Under the pieces are notes generated by a model. The model worked only from the letters and a program-made list of their open reading frames with translations. It searched no databases and was not told the origin of the DNA. Source: Intestinibacillus sp. Marseille-P6563 (lineage in GTDB: Bacteria; Bacillota; Clostridia; Oscillospirales; Butyricicoccaceae). Taken from it: 64,000 nt of DNA. The stretch covers positions 434,001-498,000 of the forward strand of contig NZ_UWOD01000002.1 of assembly GCF_900604335.1 (NCBI RefSeq), in the 5' to 3' direction. The position numbers and the translations under genes are program-made. Positions 42,431-51,193 of the stretch are shown here, one piece after another; the first letter of the stretch is position 1, and each line of letters begins with the position of its first letter.

Positions 42431-42461
42431 AAAGCCACGAGTAAGTCCTCGTGGCTTTTTT
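42431..42461 (+). terminator. Intrinsic terminator after URO-D gene 1
   Basis: AAAGCCACGAG (42431-42441) pairs with CTCGTGGCTTT (42448-42458), then TTTT. Confidence 0.9.
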
Positions 42462-42572
42462 CTTCCGGTGCGCTGGTATAATCTGCATATTTATGGTATG
42501 CTGAAACCAAAGAAAACTGTCAATACAAAATCTGTCCTTTGGACGCCGATGTGGGGAAGGCGGGAGACGAAT

Positions 42573-44990
42573 ATGAACAGAAACGACCACAAGGAGCGCG
42601 TCTGGTTCCAAGTCCATACGGAAAACGAACAGGATATCGTGCACTGGCACGAAGATCTGAAGATCGCTTTCGTGCTTTTCGGACAGGTGGACATGACCAT
42701 ACGCGACAAGACCTACACGCTGTATGCCGGGGATTTGCTGGTGCTCAACCCGTTTGAGCTGCATGTGGTGACCACCCGCGAGGGGCATCTGCTGGCGCTG
42801 CATCTCAGCCCGACGTTTTTGCAGTCGCTGGGGCATATGGTGCCCCGGTTTGCATTCTATTCCCGGCAGGCGCCCTCGATTGCCGTGCAGCAGCTGCGCC
42901 AATGGCTGGCGCACAGCGTCTCTGCCCTGCTGGCCCAGGATGAGACTCTGGCCGAAGGCTATGTCCATATGATGCTGTCCCTGCTGAGCCGAGACTTTGC
43001 CCAGCCGGACACCACACAGGACCAAGGCGGCGACAGCACGGCGCTACAATATGTGCAGCGTGCTGTACAGACCTTCTAGGCGCATTACCAGGAGGATTGG
43101 ACGGTGCAGCGCTTAGCCGAGGCGCAACACCTGTCAGTCGGGTATCTCTCACGCATTTTCCAGGCGCACATGGGCACTTCGGTGATGAAATATCTGCGCA
43201 TGCTCCGCTTGCGGCGGGCCATGCAGGAGGTGCTGCACTCCTCCAAGAGCATCACCGAGATCGCCTCGGAAAACGGCTTTGCCAGTACCACCGCCTTTAT
43301 CCAGAACTTCCGCACCGAGTACGGCCAGACCCCCAAGCAAATGCGCCGGCAGGAAGGCGGTCAGGTCAAGCCGATCCCTCATGTCGGTTCGCCCATCGGG
43401 CTGGAGCGGCTGCTACAATACTGCCAAGAGCCGGCCGAGAGCCAGCCGCCCGCGGCGACCGAATACCAAGTGCAGGAGGTCGTATGCGACTGCCAGAAGC
43501 GCAGCCGCGCGGGCAACTGTCCGCTGATGATGAGCATCGGCTGGGCACGCGAGGGCATTTTGGCCCCGGTGCAGGAGCAAATCCAGCAGGCCCAGCGCGA
43601 GATCGGGTTTACCTACCTGCGCATGCACGGCATCTTTGACGACCGCATGCAGATCTTCCAGGGCATCAGCGAGCAGTATTCGTTCAACTTCAATTATTTT
43701 GACCTGCTGTATGATTTCGTGCTGGCACAGGGGCTGCTGCCCTATCTGGAATTCAGTTACATGCCGTCGGCCCTGGCCGTGCGGTCGGAGACCTATTATT
43801 CCCACCGCTGTTCGATCTGCCCGCCCTCGGACTGGGTGGTCTGGAACGAGCTGGTCAGCGAGACCATTTTGCACTGCGTTAACCGGTACGGCCGGGCCTC
43901 GGTGCGCAAGTGGAAATTCACCACCATTTCCCATTGCTATGTCAGCTACGGCTGCATGACTGAGCAGGAATGGCTCCGTCTGTACCGCGAAACCTATCAA
44001 ACGGTCAAGGCTGTGGACAAGCGACTTTCCTTCGGTGGACCGGGCAACGATATGGACTACCTGGGTCGGGATGACGGCGCCCTGCTGCGCTGGTTCCTAT
44101 CCGAGAGCGCCTATTACCACTGTTTGCCCGATTTCCTGTCGGTGCAGTGCTTCCACGTGGATTCGGTAAGCTTACAAGGGGCAGATGTGTTCGCTACCGT
44201 GACCGACAAACAGACACTTCCGATTCCATGTTCGCCCGACCCAGACTACCTAGAGCACTGCCTGGACCACACCGAGTCATATTTGCAACGCTTGGGGTTG
44301 GACAAGTTGCCGATTGTGCTAGAAGCCTGGAATTCCTCTCTTTGGCAGAATGATCCCTGCCACGATATGCGGTTCAAGGCAGCATTTATCGTCAAAAACT
44401 TACTGGAAAACCGTCACCGCCTGGCTGGTATCAATTATTGGGTGCTCAGTGATATCATGGAGGAAACCACTCACCAGATGGAGGTCTTTCATGGCGGCTA
44501 CGGCATGTTCACCACCAACAGCATCCCCAAAAGCGCCTACCATGCTTTTCGCCTGATCGCGCGCATGAAGGGCGGCTGCATCGGCCGCGGCGACGGCTGG
44601 TACGCCACGCGCGACCAGGACACGGTCGCCGTGCTGCTGTACCATTACGGCCATTATGTGGACACCTATCAGGCGCTGCGCACCAAGGGGCAGTATGCCT
44701 TTCAGGATAGCGGCCCGCGGCAATTCAATCTACTGCTGACCGGCCTGAAGGAAGGGGTGTACACCTTTTCGATGTACCGCATCGACAGCACCCACGGTAG
44801 TGCCTACGATACTTGGCTGCAAATGGGTTCACCCGAACCCATGAACACCGAGCAGGTCGACTACATCCAGCGTCTGTCCATACCCAGCTACACCACTTGC
44901 CAAGAATATGTGCCCCGGCAGTACCACTATACCACCACCCTGGGCAGCAACGAAGTGGAGCTGATTTTGTGTAAGCCCAGCGCGATTTGA
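42573..44990 (+). pseudogene. AraC-GH39 fusion regulator with an in-frame amber codon
   Basis: Start ATG 42573 (GGAAGGCGGGAG upstream). A cupin domain (HWHEDLKIAFVLFGQVDMTIRDKTYTLYAGDLLVLNPFELH) runs to a TAG at 43077-43079. The same frame continues with AHYQEDWTVQRLAEAQHLSVGYLSRIFQAHMGTSVMKYLRMLRLRRAM and the second HTH ITEIASENGFASTTAFIQNFRTEYGQTPKQMR. A ~480-residue GH39/beta-xylosidase-like TIM barrel follows (FTYLRMHGIFDDRM, YLEFSYMPSALA, KWKFTTI, VLEAWNSS, HRLAGINYWVLSD). Regulators with this fusion probably sense oligosaccharides. The nonsense codon splits sensor from DNA-binding domain; without it the protein would have 805 residues. Confidence 0.82.
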
Positions 44991-45060
44991 ATCCGGATAC
45001 AAAAATTTATTTTTAAGAAAATAAGCATTCCTAACGTAAAAATATCGATTTTATGACAAC

Positions 45061-45099
45061 GGCCTCCAAGGTTTGGTAAAACCTAGGAGGCCATTTTTC
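45061..45099 (+). terminator. Intrinsic terminator after the AraC-GH39 gene
   Basis: GGCCTCC-A-AGGTTT pairs with AAACCT-A-GGAGGCC (45061-45092), followed by ATTTTTCTT. The rest of the gap to 45219 has no gene. Confidence 0.88.
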
Positions 45100-45219
45100 T
45101 TGAAATGGTTGGAAAACAGTCGAAAGTGAAACGTGAATACCATATCATTGGTTGGGGAATTCGGCTATAATGGCATCATCATCCAGCGAAAGACAGGATA
45201 ACGGAAAGGGGAATCTCCA

Positions 45220-46530
45220 ATGAGTATCGATAAAGCACAATGCGGTAACTGGATGTTGCATGGTCCAGAAAAAAGCCAGATTGTCATGAGCCAACACGAC
45301 AAAAGCATCCTGCGGGAATGGGCTAAGAAACTGCGTGAACTTGCCGAACTCCCCATCCAACAGGAAAAGGTCAAACTGTGGACCGCGCACAACGACCTCA
45401 AGGATACCCGCCCACTGATCTTCATTGGCCCGGAAAACGGCTGGAACGAGATCGTTCCTTGGAACACCCTGGAATGCGAGGGTGAACTGGCCAAGGATTG
45501 GGAAATGTGGCTGCGCAAAGAGGTCATCTGGGGTGAAAAAATGAAGGATGACCGCGTCCAGGAAGCCAAGTTCTACCTGCCCTACACGGCCGTGGACACC
45601 GAGTGGGGTGTGGACACCACCCCCGAAGGCATGGAGAATGTGGAAAAAGGGGGCGCCTATATCTTTAAGCCTCCCATCGAGGATTTGGAAACCCAGCTCG
45701 ACTTGGTCAAGTGCCCAGAAATCCACATGGACGAAGAAGCCACCAAGATGGCCTATGAACTGGCCTGTGAGGTCTTTGATGGCATCTTGGAGGTCGAAAT
45801 CCGCCACAAGTGGTGGCACGCTATGCACATTACGCTCGACTACGCCAACCTACGTGGCCTGGAAGAGATGCTTTACGATTTCTACGACTATCCGGACGAA
45901 TTCCACGCGCTCATGCGTAAGATCACCGACGGATACAAGGCAAAAGCCAAGTATTTACAGGATAACGGCTACCTGTGCTACAACAGCAACAGCTCCTATG
46001 TCGGTTCGGGCGGCTATGGCTTCTGCTCCGAGCTGCCGGCCGCCGGCCCGCAGGGCCAATCGACCGGCGCGCGCATGGAGGATATGTGGCTGTTCCTCGA
46101 ATCGCAGGAGACCGGCGAGGTTTCGCCCGCCATGTTTGCCGAATTCATTCTGCCCTATCAGATCGAACTGGCCGAGCCGTTCGGCCTGCTCAGCTACGGC
46201 TGCTGCGAACCGATCAATCCCCGCTGGGAATACGTCAAAAAAATCCCGCACTTGCGCCGCGTTTCGGTATCGGCCTGGGCTAACCTGGAGGTCATGAGCG
46301 AACAGCTCGGCCGAGATTACATCTATTCTCACAAGCCCAGCCCCACCTATCTCGCCGTGCCGCAGATGGATGAGGAGTACATCCGCAATTATACCCGCGA
46401 CCTACTCAAAAAGACCCGTAACAATCATCTGGAAATCATGATGAAGGACAACCATACTCTAGGTGGCAATCCAGAAAATGCATATCGCTGGGTACAGATC
46501 GTTCGAGAAGAAGTCGAACGGATGGATTAA
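45220..46530 (+). CDS. URO-D/MetE-superfamily enzyme 2, paralogue of 41071
   Basis: 436 residues with the same landmarks as the first copy: KVKLWTAHNDLKDTRPLIFIGPENGWNEIVPW, DWEMWLRKEVIWGEKMKDDRVQEAKFYLPY, IRHKWWHAMHITLDYANLRGLEEMLYDFYDYPDEFHALM, GSGGYGFCSELP, LLSYGCCEPINPRWEYVKKIPHLRRVSVSAWANLE and MMKDNHTLGGNPENAYRW. AACGGAAAGGGG precedes the ATG. It lies directly upstream of the Mgl-like transporter genes, so the two copies may act on related substrates brought in by different importers. The reaction is unknown. Confidence 0.75.
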   Translation: MSIDKAQCGNWMLHGPEKSQIVMSQHDKSILREWAKKLRELAELPIQQEKVKLWTAHNDLKDTRPLIFIGPENGWNEIVPWNTLECEGELAKDWEMWLRKEVIWGEKMKDDRVQEAKFYLPYTAVDTEWGVDTTPEGMENVEKGGAYIFKPPIEDLETQLDLVKCPEIHMDEEATKMAYELACEVFDGILEVEIRHKWWHAMHITLDYANLRGLEEMLYDFYDYPDEFHALMRKITDGYKAKAKYLQDNGYLCYNSNSSYVGSGGYGFCSELPAAGPQGQSTGARMEDMWLFLESQETGEVSPAMFAEFILPYQIELAEPFGLLSYGCCEPINPRWEYVKKIPHLRRVSVSAWANLEVMSEQLGRDYIYSHKPSPTYLAVPQMDEEYIRNYTRDLLKKTRNNHLEIMMKDNHTLGGNPENAYRWVQIVREEVERMD

Positions 46531-46587
46531 AGTCTCAATAAATATTTGAGATAAAGGACAATGAGTAGAAGAAAAGAGGTATTGACT

Positions 46588-47614
46588 ATGAAAAAAAGAA
46601 GGTTGTTCGCTAGTTTGATAGCTGCGGCGATGTGTTTGGCTCTTTTAGCTGGTTGCGGCAGCGGCAATGAGGGTGCTGCTTCGTCCACCAATACCCAAGG
46701 AGACAGCGATAGCGGCATCAGCATGACCATGATCATTGCCTCGCGGGATGAATTCATGAGTACGCTCGAGCAGGCCTGCAAGGACGCGGCAGACGAACTT
46801 GGAGTCAAAATAACTACTCAGGACGCACAATTCGATACCAGTAAAATGCTGCAATATATCGAATCGGCACGCAACAACGGCGATGATGCTGTGATTGTAA
46901 ACATCGTAGACCCTGGTACGGCACAGCAATGCATTGATGCAGCGGGAGATATGAAGGTTGTATTTGTCAACCGTTCGTTAGACGAGGATGTTTATTCCAA
47001 ATTCTCTGAGGATGTCTGCGGCGTATGGTCAGACGAGGATACTTCGGGATACTATCAGGGTGAATTCCTGGCCGATTACTTTAAAGGAAAAGGGACAAAC
47101 TGATGTGAAGTATATCATGGTATGCGGCACATTAGGTCAGGTTTATACTACGAAACGCACAGAAGGCGCGATCAAGGCTCTCAAGGACAATGGTATCAAC
47201 CCCATTGCAGCAACCTCTGACCTCGTTGCAGATTATGACCGCGCAACGGCTCAAGATACGGTTTCCCCGTTGATTAACACGATTGACTATGACTGTGTGA
47301 TTTGCAACAACGATGCTATGGCACTCGGTGTAATCGAAGCAATGAAGTCCAAGGGTGTCGACCCGACTGAAATTCCGCTCGTCGGCATCGACGCAACTGT
47401 AGACGGCTGTGAGGCTGTCAAGAACGTCGAAATGGCCATGACAGTTTTTCAGAACCCAGTGGGACAGGGCTATGGTGCAGTTATGGCCGCAATCAACATG
47501 ATTACCGGTAAGCCAATCAATGAAGGCACCGAGTTTGAGACCGATGAAAGCGGTCGCTTGGTTTGGGTACCATTCGAGCCGGTTTATCTCGATAATGTGG
47601 ACGAATACATGTAA
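46588..47614 (+). pseudogene. MglB-like sugar-binding lipoprotein, frameshifted
   Basis: The start (AAAAGAGGT upstream) gives a lipoprotein signal peptide, KKRRLFASLIAAAMCLALLAGC, then a periplasmic-binding-protein fold (ISMTMIIASRDEFMSTLEQACKDAADELGVKITTQD, IESARNNGDDAVIVNIVD). Frame 1 ends at a TGA at 47101-47103 after KGKGTN. One base earlier in phase the protein continues as QTDVKYIMVCGTLGQVYTTKRTEGAIKALKDNG to the stop at 47614. One extra base near 47090-47096 explains it. The intact protein would have ~340 residues and feed the ABC transporter that follows. A sequencing error is possible. Confidence 0.83.
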
Positions 47615-47626
47615 GACAATCCAAGA

Positions 47627-47654
47627 AAAGGGACATTGCAAGCGATGTCCCTTT
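47627..47654 (+). promoter_or_regulatory. Intergenic hairpin between binding protein and ATPase genes
   Basis: AAAGGGACAT (47627-47636) pairs with ATGTCCCTTT (47645-47654). Such hairpins commonly stabilise the upstream binding-protein message or weaken read-through. Confidence 0.7.
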
Positions 47655-47691
47655 CCTAAACCAAACTCAAATAAAATTGGGGGGAAGAACA

Positions 47692-49203
47692 GTGAGTCAA
47701 GAGTATATCCTGGAGATGACCGATATCGTCAAGGATTTCCCCGGTGTGCGTGCGCTGAAGGGCGTGCAGCTGAAGGTGCGTCCCGGTACCGTACACACCC
47801 TGATGGGCGAAAACGGTGCAGGCAAATCGACCCTGATGAAATGCCTGATCGGCATTCATCCGCCCACCTCGGGTAAGATCGTTTTTGAAGGCAAAGAAAT
47901 TCATTTTAAAAACACGCTGGAAGCACTGAGTTCCGGTATTTCTATGATTCATCAGGAACTTTCACCGGTGCCCGAGCGCAGTGTATGTGAAAATCTCTGG
48001 CTGGGCCGCGCGCCCCGCAAGGGTCTGATCGTCGACCACAAGAAGATGCGCCAGGACAGCATCGAGCTGTTCCAGAAGCTGAATCTGGATGTGGACCCGG
48101 ACGAAAAGATGGGCAATCTCACGGTTGCCAAAATGCAGATGGTCGAAATCGCCAAGGCGGTTTCGTATGACAGCCGCATCGTTATCATGGACGAACCGAC
48201 TTCGTCGCTGACCGATGCCGAAGTAGAGCATCTGTTCCGCATCATCGCAGAACTCAAATCCAAAAACGTAGCCATCATCTATATCTCCCACAAGATGGAC
48301 GAAATCTTCCGCATTTCGGACGACATCACGGTGTATCGTGACGGCGAGTACATTGCCACCGACCGCGCGGAAAACCTGAACGTCGACAAGGTCATCCAGC
48401 TGATGGTCGGCCGCGAAGTGACCGACATGTTCCCCAAGGTGGACTGCCCGATCGGCGATACCATTTTGAAAGTTGAAAATCTGTCCGCTGGACGAGCGGT
48501 CAAAAACGTCTCGTTTGAGCTGCACCGGGGCGAAATCCTGGGTATGGCAGGTCTGGTCGGCGCGGGCCGTACCGAAACGGCTGAAGCCATTTTCGGCATG
48601 CGTCAGATCACCGGCGGTAAGATTTATAAGGACGGAAAAGAACTGCATATCAAGTCGCCGGAGGACGCAATCGCCAACAAGATTGGATTGCTCACCGAAG
48701 ACCGGCGCGGCAACGGCATTGTCGGCCTGCTGAGCGTCAAGGACAATACCGTGCTGGCAAACCTGAAAAAATACGGATTCCCGCTCGACCACAAGAAGAT
48801 GCGCGCGGATACCGAGGAATATGTAAAGAAGCTCAACACCAAAACACCGACCATCGACACGCCCATCCAGAACCTGTCGGGCGGCAACCAGCAGAAAGTG
48901 CTGGTCGGCCGGTGGCTGCTGACCAATCCGGATATCCTGATCGTCGACGAACCGACCCGCGGCATCGACGTAGGCGCAAAGGCTGAAATCCATTCGCTCA
49001 TCACCAAGCTGGCGGGCGAAGGCAAAGCCATCATCATGATCTCCAGCGAATTGCCCGAAGTCACGGGTATGTCCGACCGCATCGTCGTCATGCACGAAGG
49101 CACGATGACCGCGATCGTCGACCGCAAGGACTTCTCGAGCGAACTCATCCTGAAATATGCTACCAGCGAGGTTCCTTATCAGCCCGCTGCCGAAAAGCAA
49201 TAA
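47692..49203 (+). CDS. Sugar ABC transporter ATPase (MglA/RbsA-like, two ATPase domains)
   Basis: 503 residues from GTG 47692 (GGGGGGAAG upstream). Two ABC domains in tandem. The first has Walker A GENGAGKST, signature LTVAKMQMVEIAKAVSYD and Walker B RIVIMDEPTSSL. The second is degenerate in Walker A (GLVGAGRTET) but has LSGGNQQKVLVGRWLL and ILIVDEPTRGIDVGAKAE. This is the standard layout of ribose/galactose-type importers. Neighbouring binding protein and permease complete the system. Confidence 0.93.
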   Translation: MSQEYILEMTDIVKDFPGVRALKGVQLKVRPGTVHTLMGENGAGKSTLMKCLIGIHPPTSGKIVFEGKEIHFKNTLEALSSGISMIHQELSPVPERSVCENLWLGRAPRKGLIVDHKKMRQDSIELFQKLNLDVDPDEKMGNLTVAKMQMVEIAKAVSYDSRIVIMDEPTSSLTDAEVEHLFRIIAELKSKNVAIIYISHKMDEIFRISDDITVYRDGEYIATDRAENLNVDKVIQLMVGREVTDMFPKVDCPIGDTILKVENLSAGRAVKNVSFELHRGEILGMAGLVGAGRTETAEAIFGMRQITGGKIYKDGKELHIKSPEDAIANKIGLLTEDRRGNGIVGLLSVKDNTVLANLKKYGFPLDHKKMRADTEEYVKKLNTKTPTIDTPIQNLSGGNQQKVLVGRWLLTNPDILIVDEPTRGIDVGAKAEIHSLITKLAGEGKAIIMISSELPEVTGMSDRIVVMHEGTMTAIVDRKDFSSELILKYATSEVPYQPAAEKQ

Positions 49204-49221
49204 GAAAGAGGGGTATACGGT

Positions 49222-50208
49222 ATGCAGAAAACATTTGATAAAAAGAAATTCCTGTCGCAGAACTCGATCTGGCTGGTGCTGATCGCGCTGGTCATCATCA
49301 TGAGTATCGCGCAGCCTACCTTCTTCTCGGTTGGCAACCTTTTGACCCTGCTCTCCGGCGAAGCCGTTAAGGGCATCATGGCCTTCGGCGTTATGTTCGC
49401 CATCCTGTCCAAGGGCATCGACCTGACGATCGGCGCATCCGCGGCGCTCGTCGCCTGTATCACCGCTTCGCTTGTGCAGCCGGCTGACTACGCAAATGCT
49501 ATCCTGCCGGGCGTTGGCCCCCTGCCCGCTCCAGTCGTTATCCTGATCGGTCTGGCACTCGGCGCTGGCATCGGCGCCATCTACGGTGCGATCATCGCTT
49601 ACACCAAAATCCCGCCGTTCATCGCAACCCTGGGTGCACAGCTCATCTGCCGTGCAGGTGCGAAAATGTACACCAACCGCCCGGTTTCCAACCTGTCGGA
49701 AGATTTCCGTTTCCTCGGTTCCTATCGCATCGGCGGCGTGTTCCCGGTCATCATCCTTGTATTCTTTGTCATGTTCGCCATTTCGGCGTTCCTGCTGACC
49801 CAGACCCGCTTCGGCAAAAATGTTTACGCCATCGGCGGCAACGACCAGGCCGCACGCGTGGCTGGTATCAACGTAGAAAAGAACCTGATTCTGGTTTATG
49901 TATGGTGCTCGCTGTGTGCAGCCATCGCCGGCATGCTGCTGGCTGGCCGCGCTGGTTCGGCTGACCCGGCAAACTCGGGCCTGAACTACGAACTGGACGC
50001 CATCGCTGCTGCAACGGTCGGCGGCACCTCCCATACCGGCGGTATCTGCCGTGTATCCGGTGTTCTGGCTGGTATCCTGATCCTCGGCGTTATCAACAAT
50101 GGTCTGGTTATGCTGAAGGTCGACGATAACATGACCAACATCGTCAAGGGCATCATCATCGTTGGCTCGGTTGTTCTCGATATGCGCAAGAACGCCAAGC
50201 GTGCATAA
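49222..50208 (+). CDS. Sugar ABC transporter permease (MglC/RbsC-like)
   Basis: 328 residues with eight to ten membrane spans. The family block GKNVYAIGGNDQAARVAGINVEKNLILVYVWCSLCAAIAGMLLAGRAGSADPANSGLNYELDAIAAATVGGTSHTGG is present, and NNGLVMLKVDDNMTNIVKGIIIVGSVVLD closes the protein. It begins 18 bases after the ATPase gene, with AGAGGGG. It forms the membrane channel for the sugar importer. Intact. Confidence 0.93.
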   Translation: MQKTFDKKKFLSQNSIWLVLIALVIIMSIAQPTFFSVGNLLTLLSGEAVKGIMAFGVMFAILSKGIDLTIGASAALVACITASLVQPADYANAILPGVGPLPAPVVILIGLALGAGIGAIYGAIIAYTKIPPFIATLGAQLICRAGAKMYTNRPVSNLSEDFRFLGSYRIGGVFPVIILVFFVMFAISAFLLTQTRFGKNVYAIGGNDQAARVAGINVEKNLILVYVWCSLCAAIAGMLLAGRAGSADPANSGLNYELDAIAAATVGGTSHTGGICRVSGVLAGILILGVINNGLVMLKVDDNMTNIVKGIIIVGSVVLDMRKNAKRA

Positions 50209-50231
50209 AGATAATCTCTCTCTTCCTTTTC

Positions 50232-50291
50232 TTCTGGGTGTTCCGGGAAGCGGTCCTACCGTGGTCCCGGAACACCCAGAAATCTTTTTTT
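50232..50291 (+). terminator. Intrinsic terminator after the sugar ABC operon
   Basis: TTCTGGGTGTTCCGGGA (50232-50248) pairs perfectly with TCCCGGAACACCCAGAA (50265-50281), followed by TCTTTTTTT. Confidence 0.93.
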
Positions 50292-50911
50292 AAGAAAAAT
50301 CAAATTTTCTATAATATAAGAGGCATTCATCCATTTCTGAAAGAATAGATTATAAATTTTCGTCCCGTGGTCGGAACGTAATGAGCTGAGCCAACGGGAT
50401 AGAACTAAGACCCCAAATCTGTGATGTGCCTCATCAATAACCAAATAGACCTCATTTTGCTTTTTTAACCATACATCCAGGCAACTTAAATTGCGATCAA
50501 TACTATCCTTACCGACAATCAGCAGATCATCTTCCAGTGTAATATCGATTGCTCGATCATGTTCGGTCGTACCTGAGATAATCCGGTAGTGGAAGGAAGA
50601 AATATGCGGTATGCTCTCTGCATAGGCGTATTGCTGAAAAGACTGCGCCGCCTGATCCAACAGCATCTGACGGTGATCAATTCACAGAATTTTTTCTTTT
50701 GATCAATAGCATTTTTGAGCAGCCAAAGTGCAGCAGTATAGGTCTTGTCGCCACCGGTTGGCAGTACAATCAATGTACTGTAATTCCTTTCTCGATTGAT
50801 GAGGTCAAGATTGTGCATTGCTGTGCGCTGGTGCTCTTATGGTGTGCGGACATTTGCCCCCTTCTTCGGTAAAATCTCACTGCTGGATTTGTTCTGTGCC
50901 TGTTTTTTCAT
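50292..50911 (-). pseudogene. Remnant of a DEAD/DEAH helicase gene
   Basis: Start ATG at 50911: MKKQAQNKSSSEILPKKGANVRTP, then a TAA where YEHQ-like sequence is expected. The same frame continues as EHQRTAMHNLDLINRERNYSTLIVLPTGGDKTYTAALWLLKNA (Walker A with Asp in place of Gly). A frameshift near 50690 changes frame to MLLDQAAQSFQQYAYAESIPHISSFHYRIISGTTE and the DEAH box VYLVIDEAHHRFG. It ends without the rest of the helicase. It looks like an N-terminal piece of a SWI2/SNF2 or type III restriction-like helicase, with at least three lesions. Confidence 0.8.
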
Positions 50912-51153
50912 ACTTCTTCCCCTGATTTCTGTCACAAATGATTATGCTCCTCAGTATCATTGCTATCACTATCTTTTTGAATTCTGGTGCGTATCATTTG
51001 TTTGGTATTCCTTTGGGCCTAATAAAGCACCTCACTTGTTATCCAATATACCATACTGTCTAATAAATGAGGTTCAGTTCAGTTTTTCAGTCTTCGGTGG
51101 CTATGTAAATGTCATAGTCGCAACCGCCCATTTCTACGGCTGCGTCGGGCAGC

Positions 51154-51180
51154 AAAAAAGGCAGCATTTCGCTGCCTTTT
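51154..51180 (-). terminator. Intrinsic terminator after the SLH gene
   Basis: On the - strand AAAAGGCAGC (51180-51171) pairs with GCTGCCTTTT (51165-51156), followed by TT. The 280-bp gap to the helicase remnant shows no gene. Confidence 0.85.
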
Positions 51181-51193
51181 CTGTTTTGCTTCA

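Noticed and set aside
43077-43079. TAG in the AraC-GH39 gene as a pyrrolysine codon
   Set aside because: The position is a linker before the DNA-binding domain. Pyrrolysine is used in methylamine methyltransferases, and no pyl genes are visible. A nonsense mutation is simpler.
47962-50034. 690-codon - strand frame opposite the ABC ATPase and permease
   Set aside because: Shadow ORF made of low-complexity His/Asp/Val-rich sequence; both + strand genes have all expected motifs.
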